Assembly (NCBI GenBank): GCA_965603495.1
Contig: CBFDDF010000005.1
Location: forward strand, 135,982-199,981
Direction: 5' to 3'
DNA: 64,000 nucleotides
Source: Thiomicrorhabdus sp965603495
Lineage (GTDB): Bacteria > Pseudomonadota > Gammaproteobacteria > Thiomicrospirales > Thiomicrospiraceae
The notes beneath the pieces are model-generated. The model did not search any database. It saw only the letters and a list, made by a program, of their open reading frames with translations, and was not told the DNA's origin. The number at the start of each line of letters is the position of its first letter. The stretch's first letter is position 1. The position numbers and the translations under genes were made by a program. Of this stretch, positions 52,954 through 62,147 are shown piece after piece.

Positions 52954-54192
52954 TTGAGTAAACGTCGAGTTGTAATTACAGGTGTGGGTGCGTTATCAGC
53001 CGTGGGTTTAACCGTTCAAGAGAACTGGGATAATTTGTTGGCTGGAAAAAGTGGTATTGATTACTTAACTAAATTTGATACGGATGCTTATTCGGTTAAA
53101 TTTGGTGGAGTGCTTAAAGGATTCGATCCGACTGAGTATATTTCACCGAAAGACGTCAAAAAAATGGATCCTTTTATTCACTATGGTATTGCTGCAGGCG
53201 CGCAGGCCATTCGTGATTCTGGATTAGAAGTCACTGATGAAAATGCATTTCGTATCGGTGTCTCAATGGGTTCTGGTATTGGTGGAATCGGTTCAATTGA
53301 AACCCAACACAGTATCGCTTTAAAATCAGGGCCTCGCCGTGTATCACCATTTTTTGTACCGAGTTCAATCGTTAATATGATTTCTGGTAATCTATCGATT
53401 ATGTTTGGTCTTAAAGGCCCGAATATGGCGATTGCTACAGCTTGCGCCACCGGTACTCACAGTATTGGCGATGCGGCTCGTATGATTGAATATGGCGATG
53501 TGGATGTTATGGTTGCTGGTGGCGCAGAACATGCGACTACTGAGTTAGGCTTGGCTGGTTTTGCAGCAGCACGTGCCTTATCAACCCGTAATGATAATCC
53601 TCAAGCGGCCAGTCGTCCTTGGGATAGAGATCGCGATGGTTTTGTATTGAGTGATGGTGCTGGAGCAGTTGTGCTTGAAGAGTATGAACACGCTAAAGCG
53701 CGTGGTGCAAATATCTACGCTGAAGTTTTAGGATTTGGTATGAGCGGCGATGCTTATCATATGACCTTGCCAGCTGCAGGTGGCGAAGGGGCCTCGCGTT
53801 GTATGGCAGCGGCGCTCAATAATGCTAAGTTAGATCCGACAAAAATCGGTTACATCAACGCGCATGGTACTTCAACGCCAGCGGGTGATGTCTGTGAAAC
53901 CAGTGCGGTCAAATCTACTTTTGGTGCCCACGCTTACAACCTGACCATGAGTTCGACTAAGTCGATGACGGGTCATGCGTTAGGTGCCGCCGGCGCAATG
54001 GAAGCGGTCTTTACTGCCTTAGCGCTTAAAAATCAAAAGTTGCCGCCAACGATCAATCTTGAAAACCCTGAAGAAGGCTGTGATTTAGATTATGTGGCCG
54101 GTGAAGCGCGCGATGCTAAAATTGAGTACGCATTATCGAACTCTTTTGGGTTTGGCGGCACCAATGCGACCTTAGTCCTAGGTAAAATTTAA
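52954..54192 (+). CDS. fabF: 3-oxoacyl-ACP synthase II
   Basis: A 412-residue condensing enzyme for chain elongation. Catalytic Cys is in ATACATGTHSIGDA (about 163), first His in NAHGTSTPAGD (about 303) and second His in KSMTGHALGAAGAMEA (about 340). The start is TTG 52954 (SKRRVVITGVGALSAVG), with AGAGGATG 7-14 bp upstream. Confidence 0.95.
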   Translation: MSKRRVVITGVGALSAVGLTVQENWDNLLAGKSGIDYLTKFDTDAYSVKFGGVLKGFDPTEYISPKDVKKMDPFIHYGIAAGAQAIRDSGLEVTDENAFRIGVSMGSGIGGIGSIETQHSIALKSGPRRVSPFFVPSSIVNMISGNLSIMFGLKGPNMAIATACATGTHSIGDAARMIEYGDVDVMVAGGAEHATTELGLAGFAAARALSTRNDNPQAASRPWDRDRDGFVLSDGAGAVVLEEYEHAKARGANIYAEVLGFGMSGDAYHMTLPAAGGEGASRCMAAALNNAKLDPTKIGYINAHGTSTPAGDVCETSAVKSTFGAHAYNLTMSSTKSMTGHALGAAGAMEAVFTALALKNQKLPPTINLENPEEGCDLDYVAGEARDAKIEYALSNSFGFGGTNATLVLGKI

Positions 54193-54243
54193 TGGGTTGT
54201 TTGCACTCTTTTTTGCAAGACCCTCGTTAGGCTTTATTGCAAC

Positions 54244-55668
54244 ATGTCCAACTTAACGAATAACCAGACTCATCAGGCTGTGGTTTCACAGCCTGTTGCA
54301 CTTCCCAATCTATCCCTGTTAGATTTATCAAAATTACATGAACTGAACCCACAGCGTTATCCTTTTCTTTTAGAAAGTGTTGCCAAGGGTGGTTTGGGTG
54401 AGTTTGATATCCTATTTGCTTATCCGCAAGAAACCATTCAGCTTAACGAGCTTTCGGCAAAAGATGATTTCCTCGAGAGAGCGACACAGGCTTTTACCGA
54501 GTCTTCAATTACAACGGATGATTCAGAGCTTTCTTCGGAATTATCACCCGAACTGCCTTTTAAAGGGGGCTGGTTTGCCTACTTTAGTTATGACTATGCC
54601 CAGGTGGTTGAGCCTGTGTTGAACCTGCCTAAGTCTGAATTTCCATTGGCTGTACTCACGCGTATTCCTGCCGCAGTGGTGGTGAATCATAAGACCCAAA
54701 CCGTGCTTTTGATTGCAGAGCCTGAATATACAGATCTCTTTACGCAAATGGAAACTGATCTTCAGCAAGCATTACGATTGCCGTCAACAGCGCATCCCAT
54801 TGAATCCGTTCATGCCACGGAAGAGCCTGAAGCCAAGTATTTAGAGGGTGTTAAAGCCATCAAAGAGTACATCTTGTCGGGTGATGTGTTTCAGGTTAAT
54901 TTATCACGTCAATGGCAGGTCACTTTAGATAAACAAACCGATTACCTCTCGGTTTATCGTGCTTTACGTCGCTCTAACCCTGCACCATTTGCCGCCTTGG
55001 CGTGTTTTAAAGATGCAAATGACCAGGCCTGGCAGGTTATCAGTTCTTCGCCGGAACGTTTAGTCAAATACCAAGCGCCTTGGGTAGAAACGCGTCCGAT
55101 TGCGGGTACCCGTAAGCGGGGACCGGATTTAGAAGCGGACAAAGCCTTGATTGCCGAGTTAATCTCCCATCCGAAAGAGCGCGCAGAGCATATTATGCTC
55201 ATCGATTTGGAGCGTAATGATTTAGGGCGTATTTGCAAGCCCGGTACGGTGGAAGTCAATGAGTTAATGGCGATTGAAAGTTATGAGCATGTACATCATA
55301 TCGTCTCTAATGTACGTGGTCAGTTGCAAGATGGCATGTCACCTTTAGATATTATTCATGCTTTATTCCCAGGCGGCACGATTACAGGCTGTCCTAAAAT
55401 CCGCTGTATGCAGATTGTCGCAGAGCTTGAGCAAATGCCGCGTGAAGCCTACACGGGTTCATTGGGCTATATCAATCGGGATGGTTCTTTAGATTTGAAT
55501 ATTCTGATACGCACGATGCTTCAGTTTGAAAAAGACGGTCTGCCTACCGTACAATTTAGAGCAGGCGCAGGCATTGTGGCCGATTCGGAGGCTGAAAGTG
55601 AATTGGTTGAGACGCGCCATAAAGCCAAAGGTTTGGTCAACGCCTTAATCAGTGGAGACAGTCGTTAG
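54244..55668 (+). CDS. pabB: Aminodeoxychorismate synthase component I
   Basis: A 474-residue chorismate-using enzyme of the PabB/TrpE fold, making aminodeoxychorismate for folate. Conserved blocks: DVFQVNLSRQWQ (about 222), RPIAGTRKRGPD (about 288), IDLERNDLGRI (about 320) and FPGGTITGCPKIRCMQIV (about 377), then GSLGYINRDG. It is next to pabC, which supports PabB over TrpE. A CCAGGCCTGG palindrome lies in the gene at 55023-55032 (DQAWQ). Confidence 0.9.
   Translation: MSNLTNNQTHQAVVSQPVALPNLSLLDLSKLHELNPQRYPFLLESVAKGGLGEFDILFAYPQETIQLNELSAKDDFLERATQAFTESSITTDDSELSSELSPELPFKGGWFAYFSYDYAQVVEPVLNLPKSEFPLAVLTRIPAAVVVNHKTQTVLLIAEPEYTDLFTQMETDLQQALRLPSTAHPIESVHATEEPEAKYLEGVKAIKEYILSGDVFQVNLSRQWQVTLDKQTDYLSVYRALRRSNPAPFAALACFKDANDQAWQVISSSPERLVKYQAPWVETRPIAGTRKRGPDLEADKALIAELISHPKERAEHIMLIDLERNDLGRICKPGTVEVNELMAIESYEHVHHIVSNVRGQLQDGMSPLDIIHALFPGGTITGCPKIRCMQIVAELEQMPREAYTGSLGYINRDGSLDLNILIRTMLQFEKDGLPTVQFRAGAGIVADSEAESELVETRHKAKGLVNALISGDSR
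55023..55032. repeat. CCAGGCCTGG-family palindrome, copy 5 (10 nt)
   Basis: Core CCAGGCCTGG inside pabB, coding for DQAWQ. The outer bases are not symmetric here. (Copy 4 is the terminator at 46656.). Confidence 0.8.
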
Positions 55669-55669
55669 A

Positions 55670-56608
55670 ATGAACACCGCCAATATGAATTCATCCGAAA
55701 TAACCACCATTATCAATGGCTCGCTCATCGACGCTGTGTCGGTGCGTGATCGTGGTCTACAGTATGGTGATGGTTTTTTCACGACCATGTTGGTGACAGG
55801 AGACCAGTTATTAAACTGGCCTGGCCATTGGCGAAGACTGCTGCAAGCAGGGAGTCGTCTGCAATTTCCATCGATAGATGAGCAGGAACTGTTTACCCAG
55901 GTTAAACAAGCGATTGCCGTGTTTAACTATACCAAAAGCAGTGTCGAATCAAACAAGATCGTGAAGATAATCTTCACGCGTGGTGTCGGTGGAATCGGTT
56001 ACCAAATGCCAGAAATTCCGCAGATAAGTACGATCCTGCAAGTCACGCTTGCGCCGATTCAAATTGAACGTGAACCTGCAACCCATTTGCCAATCTTTGC
56101 TCAACCGCAAGTGATTGAGCTCGGCCTGTGTGAAACCTTGTGTGGTATTCAGCCCCAGCTGGCCGGCTTAAAGCACTTGAACCGATTAGAAAATGTGTTG
56201 GCACGCTCTGAAATCGCCCGCAAAGGCTTGGCTGAAGGGCTTATGTTAAATGCCTATCAACAGGTGATAGGCGGCACGCAATCTAATCTATTTCTGATTA
56301 AAGATAACAACCTAATCACCCCTCTATTAACGGACAGTGGTGTCGAAGGCACAACCCGTTATCAGTTGAGCCAGTTGGCAGCCAGCTTGGGCTTTGTTTG
56401 GCAAGAATCCACTTTAGGATTGACCGATTTAATGCAGGCAGATGAACTGTTTTTAACCAATGCAGTGCGTGGCATTATGCCAGTTAAGCTCTTTAATCAA
56501 AGGGCATACACAAATATAAAAACGTTAGAAATTCACCAGGCCTGGTCAAATTGGCAGAGAGAGAATGCCCTGAGTTTGTCACTTGAAACAAAGGGAGCAA
56601 CGTTATGA
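55670..56608 (+). CDS. pabC: Aminodeoxychorismate lyase
   Basis: A PLP enzyme of fold type IV (about 312 residues) that turns aminodeoxychorismate into p-aminobenzoate and pyruvate. VSVRDRGLQYGDGFFTTMLV marks the N-terminal region, and the PLP Lys is in AGLKHLNRLENVLAR (about 165). GGTQSNLFLIKDN and LFLTNAVRGIMPV are late signatures. The start ATG 55670 lies 2 nt past the pabB stop; a GTG at 55652 is possible. The stop overlaps mltG by 4 nt. A palindrome copy is at 56535-56546 (HQAWS). Confidence 0.9.
   Translation: MNTANMNSSEITTIINGSLIDAVSVRDRGLQYGDGFFTTMLVTGDQLLNWPGHWRRLLQAGSRLQFPSIDEQELFTQVKQAIAVFNYTKSSVESNKIVKIIFTRGVGGIGYQMPEIPQISTILQVTLAPIQIEREPATHLPIFAQPQVIELGLCETLCGIQPQLAGLKHLNRLENVLARSEIARKGLAEGLMLNAYQQVIGGTQSNLFLIKDNNLITPLLTDSGVEGTTRYQLSQLAASLGFVWQESTLGLTDLMQADELFLTNAVRGIMPVKLFNQRAYTNIKTLEIHQAWSNWQRENALSLSLETKGATL
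56535..56546. repeat. CCAGGCCTGG-family palindrome, copy 6 (12 nt)
   Basis: ACCAGGCCTGGT near the end of pabC, coding for HQAWSN. Confidence 0.85.
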
Positions 56609-57633
56609 GGATTTTAAAGAAGCTTGTCATGATGGGCTTTGTACTAAGCCTTATCGTCTTAGGAGGCTTGGCCTGGCAGTGGAATAACTTTATCAGTCAT
56701 CCGATTGCCAACAGTACAGCTAAGCAAATAATTGAAATTAAACCTGGCAGTTCGGCAAACAAGGTCGCGCGTCTGTTACATAAACAAGCCTTGTTAAACT
56801 CGCCTAAATTATTTGCCTGGTATTTACGCTATTTAGGAAAGCATACCCAACTCAAAGCCGGCGAAATCGAGATAGATCCGCAATGGTCAGTGGATACCTT
56901 GGTTGAAAAGTTGATCGAAGGGCAAGCGGTGCTATATCCAGTAGCCTTGATTGCAGGGCAAATGGTTCAAGAAAACTTAAAGATGATCCAAGCCCTGCCA
57001 AAAATTAAAAAAGAGTTGGATATTAATGATATTGCAGGCCTACAATCCTTATTGGGCATTAAGGGTAGTCTTGACAGCAAGTACCCTTATGCAAATTTGG
57101 AGGGATGGTTACTACCAGAAACCTATCACTATCAATCAGGCGATAGCGATAAACAGATAGTATTGCGCGCTTATCAATCCATGAAAACCAAATTAGACCA
57201 GGCCTGGTCAACACGTGATAAAAATTTGCCGTTTAAAACATCTTATGAAGCTTTGATCTTGGCCTCTATTGTCGAAAAAGAGACCGGTTTTGCAGCAGAG
57301 CGTCCTAAGATTGCCGGGGTCTTTATCCGACGCATGAAAATAGGCATGCGTTTGCAAACCGATCCAACGGTTATCTATGGTATTGGTCAAGGGTATGATG
57401 GTAATATTCGTAAACGAGATTTATTGAAGACAACCGCTTATAACACCTACAAAATAAATGGTTTACCGCCGACGCCCATTGCCTTACCGAGCAAAGAGGC
57501 GATTGATGCGGTGATGCACCCCGAGAAAACCAAAGCACTTTATTTCGTCGCCAAAGGCGGTGGGGAGCATCATTTTTCAAATACCTTGATTGAACACAAT
57601 CAAGCCGTGAATAAGTATTTACTCAAACGCTAA
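56605..57633 (+). CDS. mltG: Endolytic transglycosylase MltG
   Basis: A 342-residue membrane-anchored lytic transglycosylase that cuts nascent peptidoglycan. It has one N-terminal membrane helix (LVMMGFVLSLIVLGGLAW), a LysM-like region (about 40-115) and the catalytic block ILASIVEKETGFAAERPKIA, with the Glu in SIVEKET at about residue 224. The LQTDPTVIYGIG and INGLPPTPIALPS blocks are family hallmarks. A palindrome copy lies at 57196-57209 (DQAWST). It overlaps pabC by 4 nt. Confidence 0.93.
   Translation: MRILKKLVMMGFVLSLIVLGGLAWQWNNFISHPIANSTAKQIIEIKPGSSANKVARLLHKQALLNSPKLFAWYLRYLGKHTQLKAGEIEIDPQWSVDTLVEKLIEGQAVLYPVALIAGQMVQENLKMIQALPKIKKELDINDIAGLQSLLGIKGSLDSKYPYANLEGWLLPETYHYQSGDSDKQIVLRAYQSMKTKLDQAWSTRDKNLPFKTSYEALILASIVEKETGFAAERPKIAGVFIRRMKIGMRLQTDPTVIYGIGQGYDGNIRKRDLLKTTAYNTYKINGLPPTPIALPSKEAIDAVMHPEKTKALYFVAKGGGEHHFSNTLIEHNQAVNKYLLKR
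57196..57209. repeat. CCAGGCCTGG-family palindrome, copy 7 (14 nt)
   Basis: GACCAGGCCTGGTC inside mltG, coding for LDQAWST. Confidence 0.85.
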
Positions 57634-57684
57634 ATCCGAATCAATGGTTAAAGCCCATATTGTTCTAGAAACACAGGAAGCTTA

Positions 57685-58320
57685 ATGAAAGGTCAATTTA
57701 TTACTTTAGAAGGAACTGAAGGTGGCGGTAAGTCGACTAACCTACTGTTTGTACAGGAATTCCTAGCCTCTAAAGGCATTGAGGTTGTTGTCACGCGTGA
57801 ACCGGGTGGAACAGAGATTGGCGAAGCCATTCGTGGCATTCTATTGAATAATGACTTTTCTGAAATGCACTCTGACACTGAGTTATTGCTGATGTTTGCC
57901 GCACGTGCTCAGCATATCCAAGAGAAAATCCAACCTGCTTTAGCAGAAGGTAAGTGGGTTATTTCAGATCGTTTCACCGATGCATCGTATGCCTATCAAG
58001 GCGCTGCGAGAGATATGGGCTTCGAGCGCATTGCTTTGATTGAAGCGTGGGTACAGCAAGGTTTTCAACCAGACACCACGTTTGTATTTGATCTACCCGT
58101 TGAAATCGGCATGGCACGTGTTGCGGCCAGAAGCCAAGCAACCGGTCAGGTTATCGACCGTTTTGAGACCGAAAAACAAGACTTCTTTGAAAAGGTACGC
58201 GGCGCTTACTTAACCCGTGCACAGCAGGCACCATCCCGTTACACGGTATTGGATGCCAGTCAATCACTGGACAATGTGCAACAGGCTATCACGCAACGCC
58301 TTGAGGCGATGCTGGCATGA
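57685..58320 (+). CDS. tmk: Thymidylate kinase
   Basis: A 211-residue dTMP kinase. P-loop LEGTEGGGKSTN near residues 7-18, TREPGGTEIGEAIR with the DRH-like loop replaced by SDRFTDASYAYQGAARDMGF, and a LID ending in SQATGQVIDRFE. The stop overlaps the holB start by 4 nt (ATGA), as in other bacteria. Confidence 0.95.
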   Translation: MKGQFITLEGTEGGGKSTNLLFVQEFLASKGIEVVVTREPGGTEIGEAIRGILLNNDFSEMHSDTELLLMFAARAQHIQEKIQPALAEGKWVISDRFTDASYAYQGAARDMGFERIALIEAWVQQGFQPDTTFVFDLPVEIGMARVAARSQATGQVIDRFETEKQDFFEKVRGAYLTRAQQAPSRYTVLDASQSLDNVQQAITQRLEAMLA

Positions 58321-59405
58321 ACCAAGTCGATTCATCGTCCATGTCTCAAGATGCGCCACAAACCATGTCACCAGGCCTGGTGACATGGTTAAGCCCGCAG
58401 TGGTCACAATGGTTACAATTATCAGATCGTTTAGGCCATGCTTATTTGCTTTCAGGCCCTAAGGGAATTGGTCTCGAGCAATTTGTGGATGCCGTTGTTC
58501 AATCTACCTTATGTGTTCAACCGGTAAATGGCCAAGCTTGTGGTCACTGCCAGGGGTGTCATTTATTAAAAGGTCAGCAACACCCTGATTTTTATCACCT
58601 CAAACGCCTAGAAGATAAAAAAGACATCGCGGTAGATCAAGTCCGTGGCTTGATTAATAAACTCAATGAAACCTCACATCAGGGCGGCTATAAAGTCATC
58701 TGGATCGAGGGCGTTGAATTTCTCAATCAATCTGCTTTCAATGCCTTATTGAAAACGCTGGAAGAGCCAGCGGCACACACGTTATTTTTATTGACCACCC
58801 ATGAAATAGGCCGCTTACCTGCGACGATTAAAAGCCGTTGTCAGCAACTCAGCTTTACGCCACCCGCTTTAGAAGATGCCATCGAATGGTTGCATCAAAA
58901 AGCCCCCCAAGTAGATGTTGCGTTGGTTAAACGTGCTTTACGTCTAAACTGGGGCGCACCACTGGATGCTTTACAGTGGATTGAAGCAGCGAAGTTTGAA
59001 GAGGATACTCAGTGGAAAGACGGTCTGAAACAACTGCAGTCTGGGCGCAAGTCAGTCTCACAAGTCGTGAGCGAATGGCTTAAATGGTCAACTCCGATTA
59101 CGGTATTTGATTACTTCTATCAATGGAGTGTCTCAGCAGTGCGTTCGGTGACTTATGTCACCGCAGCTCAGGCTGAAAAAGAAAGTGACCAGGCCTGGTC
59201 ACTTTCTGCCGAACAAACTTTGCAGTTACAGAACTGGTTGCGTTTTCAGCAAGCCACTTTGCAAGCCAAGGAAAACTGGTTGGGCAATGCCAATAAAGAG
59301 TTGGTCTTAGAAACCCTCTGTTTAGAGTGGCTCGAAGTCCAACAAATTGCCGAACCTTTCCAATCGGTGTTTCAATCTAGAATACAAAAAGGAAGCTTAT
59401 CGTGA
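58317..59405 (+). CDS. holB: DNA polymerase III subunit delta'
   Basis: A 362-residue clamp-loader subunit. It has the zinc module CGHCQGCHLLKGQQHPD with a first Cys at LCVQPVNGQACG (about 62-80), the AAA+ fold around GPKGIGLEQF and a delta' type LLKTLEEPAAHTLFLLTTH block. It overlaps tmk and tatD by a few nt each. Two unusually long members of the CCAGGCCTGG palindrome family lie inside it: 30 nt near the start (58361-58390) and 28 nt near codon 290 (59180-59207), encoding SPGLVTW and SDQAWSLS in different frames. Confidence 0.92.
   Translation: MNQVDSSSMSQDAPQTMSPGLVTWLSPQWSQWLQLSDRLGHAYLLSGPKGIGLEQFVDAVVQSTLCVQPVNGQACGHCQGCHLLKGQQHPDFYHLKRLEDKKDIAVDQVRGLINKLNETSHQGGYKVIWIEGVEFLNQSAFNALLKTLEEPAAHTLFLLTTHEIGRLPATIKSRCQQLSFTPPALEDAIEWLHQKAPQVDVALVKRALRLNWGAPLDALQWIEAAKFEEDTQWKDGLKQLQSGRKSVSQVVSEWLKWSTPITVFDYFYQWSVSAVRSVTYVTAAQAEKESDQAWSLSAEQTLQLQNWLRFQQATLQAKENWLGNANKELVLETLCLEWLEVQQIAEPFQSVFQSRIQKGSLS
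58361..58390. repeat. CCAGGCCTGG-family palindrome, copy 8 (30 nt)
   Basis: The longest copy: 30 nt perfectly self-complementary, with outer arms AACCATGTC/GACATGGTT around CACCAGGCCTGGTG. It lies in holB codons 15-25 and is read in a different frame from the DQAWS copies (SPGLVTW). Confidence 0.9.
59180..59207. repeat. CCAGGCCTGG-family palindrome, copy 9 (28 nt)
   Basis: A 28-nt perfect palindrome with outer arms AGAAAGT/ACTTTCT around GACCAGGCCTGGTC. It lies in holB, coding for ESDQAWSLS. Confidence 0.9.
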
Positions 59406-60193
59406 TTGTTGATTCTCATTGTCATCTTAATATTCTGCCAGAAGATAAAGTCGGTAGTGTCGATGATGTCATAACTAAGGCTGCCGAACTCGGTGTTGAA
59501 CGCATTTTGTGTGTGGCGATTAATCCAGGGCAGTGGTCAGAAGTTTTACAGCTAGCAGATAAATACGATTCTGTGTATGCCGCAATCGGCGTCCATCCCT
59601 GTGAAGATAAAGATCTGATTGTCAGCGATGACGAGTTGATCAAAGCCGCTTCCCATCCTAAGGTGATTGCGATTGGTGAAGTTGGTCTAGATTATTTTCA
59701 TTTTGAAGACGATGCCGCAGTTGAAGGTGGTATGGATTGGCAACACGATCGTTTTAAACAACATATCCGTATTGCCAAACAACTCGGTAAACCACTGATT
59801 ATCCACACCCGTAATTCAACGCCTGATTGTTTGTCACTATTGGAGTCAGAAGGCGCGGATTCGGTCGGCGGCATTATGCACTGTTTTGTAGAGGACTTAG
59901 CCACGGCGGAACGCGCCATGCAGATTGGTTTCTATATCTCATTCTCTGGCATTGTCACCTTTAAGAATGCTAAAGAGTTAAAAGCGGTTGCCACAGCGTT
60001 GCCATTAGACAGAATCTTGGTCGAGACCGATTCGCCCTATTTAGCACCTATGCCATTTCGGGGGAAAACCAATCAACCTGGTTATACCCGTTATGTGGTG
60101 GAAGAGATTGCCAAACTAAAAGAACTGCCTTTTGAGACGGTTGCTAAAGCAACCACTGAAAACTTTAATCGTCTATTTAAACTCAATTCATAA
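59402..60193 (+). CDS. tatD: TatD-family metal-dependent DNase
   Basis: A 263-residue TIM-barrel hydrolase of the TatD/YcfH family. Metal ligands are in VDSHCHLNI at the start, GEVGLDYFHFE (about 95), IHTRNS (about 135), GIMHCFVED (about 160) and ETDSPYLAP (about 210). It begins with GTG 59402, overlapping the holB stop (GTGA). In E. coli the same gene (ycfH) follows holB. It is probably a 3'-5' DNA exonuclease. Confidence 0.9.
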   Translation: MIVDSHCHLNILPEDKVGSVDDVITKAAELGVERILCVAINPGQWSEVLQLADKYDSVYAAIGVHPCEDKDLIVSDDELIKAASHPKVIAIGEVGLDYFHFEDDAAVEGGMDWQHDRFKQHIRIAKQLGKPLIIHTRNSTPDCLSLLESEGADSVGGIMHCFVEDLATAERAMQIGFYISFSGIVTFKNAKELKAVATALPLDRILVETDSPYLAPMPFRGKTNQPGYTRYVVEEIAKLKELPFETVAKATTENFNRLFKLNS

Positions 60194-60205
60194 AAGAGAT
60201 TCCTC

Positions 60206-62029
60206 ATGCGAGTCATGTCTGAAGAAAAGCCCAAAAAGGTCAAACTCATCGCGTCTTCAGAGCGCTCATATACCTGGCAGCGTATCTATGAATTAGTCAA
60301 ACAGCACAAGCCTGAACTGGTGAAAGCGCACATTATTGCCTTTTTCGCCATGTTGGCCACTGTGCCTTTACCGCTTTTATTGCCTATTTTGGTCGATGAA
60401 GTCCTATTGGACAAGCCCGGGCCGATTGTCGCCTTTCTGCAATTTTTTGGTTCGCCAGAATGGTATGGTCCGGTTTATTACATCACCGTCATCACGATTA
60501 TCACCATTATTCTACGTGGCTTCGGCTTAGGCTTAGGCGTATGGCAGATGCAGCAATTCACCGTCATTGCTAAAAACGTCACCTTTAAAATCCGTAAAGA
60601 TTTATTGGCCCGAGTTCAGGGTGTCTCGATGGCGCAATACGAAACCATGGGGAGCGGCAGCGTTTCTGCCACCATGCTCAATGATGTTAATACCATTGAT
60701 TCCTTTTTGGGTACCACCGTCAGTAAGCTGATTATTGCCGTGTTTTCTTTATTCGGTGTGACTTTGGTATTGCTGTGGTTAAATTGGCAGTTGGCACTTT
60801 TTGTTTTGCTACTGAATCCGATTGTGGTGCATTTCACCATGCGTATGGGACGCAAGGTTAAGACCTTAAAGAAAGATGAAAATAGCGCGGTTGATGCTTT
60901 TCAGCAATCTTTAACCGAAACCTTAGACGCCTTGCAGCAGGTCAGAGCTGCCAACCAAGATAAAAACTTCTTTGACCGGGTTCGCGATAACGCCTTTTCC
61001 ATCAAGACCAAATCAGAAGCCTATACCTGGAGAAGTGATGCGGCGAGTCGTTTCTCGTTTATGATTTTTCTAGTCGGTTTCGATCTTTTCCGCGGAGCGG
61101 GGATGCTGATGGTGGTGTTTTCTGACTTGAGTATCGGTCAGATGATTGCCGTGTTTGGTTACCTTTGGTACATGATGGGGCCGATCCAAGAGATTCTAGC
61201 GATTCAATATGGCTTTAGTGCTGGCAGTGGTGCGTTGCAACGTATCAATGAAGTTTTGGATCTTGATCAAGAGCCCGTCCATCCTAGTAAAGTAAACCCG
61301 TTTACGCAGGCTAAGCCCATTGGGCTTGAAGTCAAAGAGGTCTGCTTCCGTTACCCAGGAAAATCCGAAGACGTGCTGCATAATTTGAGTTTTACCATTC
61401 AGCCTGGCGAAAAATTAGCGCTGGTGGGCGCAAGCGGTGGCGGTAAAACGACCTTGGTGCAAATATTACTGGGCTTCTATGAGGCGCAGCACGGACAAGT
61501 TTATTATGATGGTGAACCTGTGCACAAGATTGGCCAGTCCGTGATTCGTCAAAATGTCGCAACGGTATTACAACAGCCTGTTTTGTTTCATCAGAGTATT
61601 CGGTTTAACTTGACGATGGGTCAGGATATCGAAGAAAGTCTTCTGTGGCAGGCATTAGAGCAAGCGCAGTTAGATGATGTGGTGCAGGCGTTGGAAGAGG
61701 GCTTGGACAGTATTGTGGGCCGTAACGGCATTAAATTGTCCGGAGGTCAGCGCCAAAGACTGGCGATTGCGCGAATGATTCTGCAAGATCCAAAAGTGGT
61801 GATTATGGATGAAGCGACTTCAGCTTTGGATATGGAAACCGAGCGTCAATTGTATGTCGATCTCGCGCCATTTTTAGCCAATCGAACCACGTTGATTGTC
61901 GCGCATCGATTAAGCTCCATTAAACAAGCGGATCGTATTTTGGTGTTTGAAGATGGGCATATTATCGAAACGGGCAGTCATGATGAATTGATTGCGCAAC
62001 AGGGTACCTATCACAAGCTGTACCGTTAG
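60206..62029 (+). CDS. ABC exporter, MsbA-like half-transporter
   Basis: A 607-residue half transporter. The membrane domain has six helices (about 45-330, starting IIAFFAMLATVPLPLLLPIL). The nucleotide-binding domain has Walker A GASGGGKTT (about 409-417), the Q-loop LQQPVLF, the ABC signature LSGGQRQRLAIARMIL and Walker B VVIMDEATSALD with an H-loop in VAHRLSS. It is likely an exporter of lipid or drug. No accessory subunits are adjacent. A strong terminator follows at 62053. Confidence 0.88.
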   Translation: MRVMSEEKPKKVKLIASSERSYTWQRIYELVKQHKPELVKAHIIAFFAMLATVPLPLLLPILVDEVLLDKPGPIVAFLQFFGSPEWYGPVYYITVITIITIILRGFGLGLGVWQMQQFTVIAKNVTFKIRKDLLARVQGVSMAQYETMGSGSVSATMLNDVNTIDSFLGTTVSKLIIAVFSLFGVTLVLLWLNWQLALFVLLLNPIVVHFTMRMGRKVKTLKKDENSAVDAFQQSLTETLDALQQVRAANQDKNFFDRVRDNAFSIKTKSEAYTWRSDAASRFSFMIFLVGFDLFRGAGMLMVVFSDLSIGQMIAVFGYLWYMMGPIQEILAIQYGFSAGSGALQRINEVLDLDQEPVHPSKVNPFTQAKPIGLEVKEVCFRYPGKSEDVLHNLSFTIQPGEKLALVGASGGGKTTLVQILLGFYEAQHGQVYYDGEPVHKIGQSVIRQNVATVLQQPVLFHQSIRFNLTMGQDIEESLLWQALEQAQLDDVVQALEEGLDSIVGRNGIKLSGGQRQRLAIARMILQDPKVVIMDEATSALDMETERQLYVDLAPFLANRTTLIVAHRLSSIKQADRILVFEDGHIIETGSHDELIAQQGTYHKLYR

Positions 62030-62052
62030 TCCCTAACGGCTAGAAGGCATTA

Positions 62053-62092
62053 AAAAAGCCCGCTTTCAATTCAATTGAAAGCGGGCTTTTTT
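62053..62092 (+). terminator. Terminator after the ABC exporter gene
   Basis: AGCCCGCTTTCAATT and AATTGAAAGCGGGCT form a perfect stem around a single C, with A run before and T run after. It lies between the exporter gene and the convergent folD gene and can serve both. Confidence 0.93.
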
Positions 62093-62101
62093 GTGTTTTT
62101 A

Positions 62102-62123
62102 AATTGACCAGGCCTGGTCAATT
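62102..62123. repeat. CCAGGCCTGG-family palindrome, copy 10 (22 nt)
   Basis: A perfect 22-nt palindrome with AATTGACC/GGTCAATT arms, in the gap between the exporter terminator and folD. Confidence 0.88.
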
Positions 62124-62147
62124 CAAAGCGTAAGTCTTTAAAGTAAC

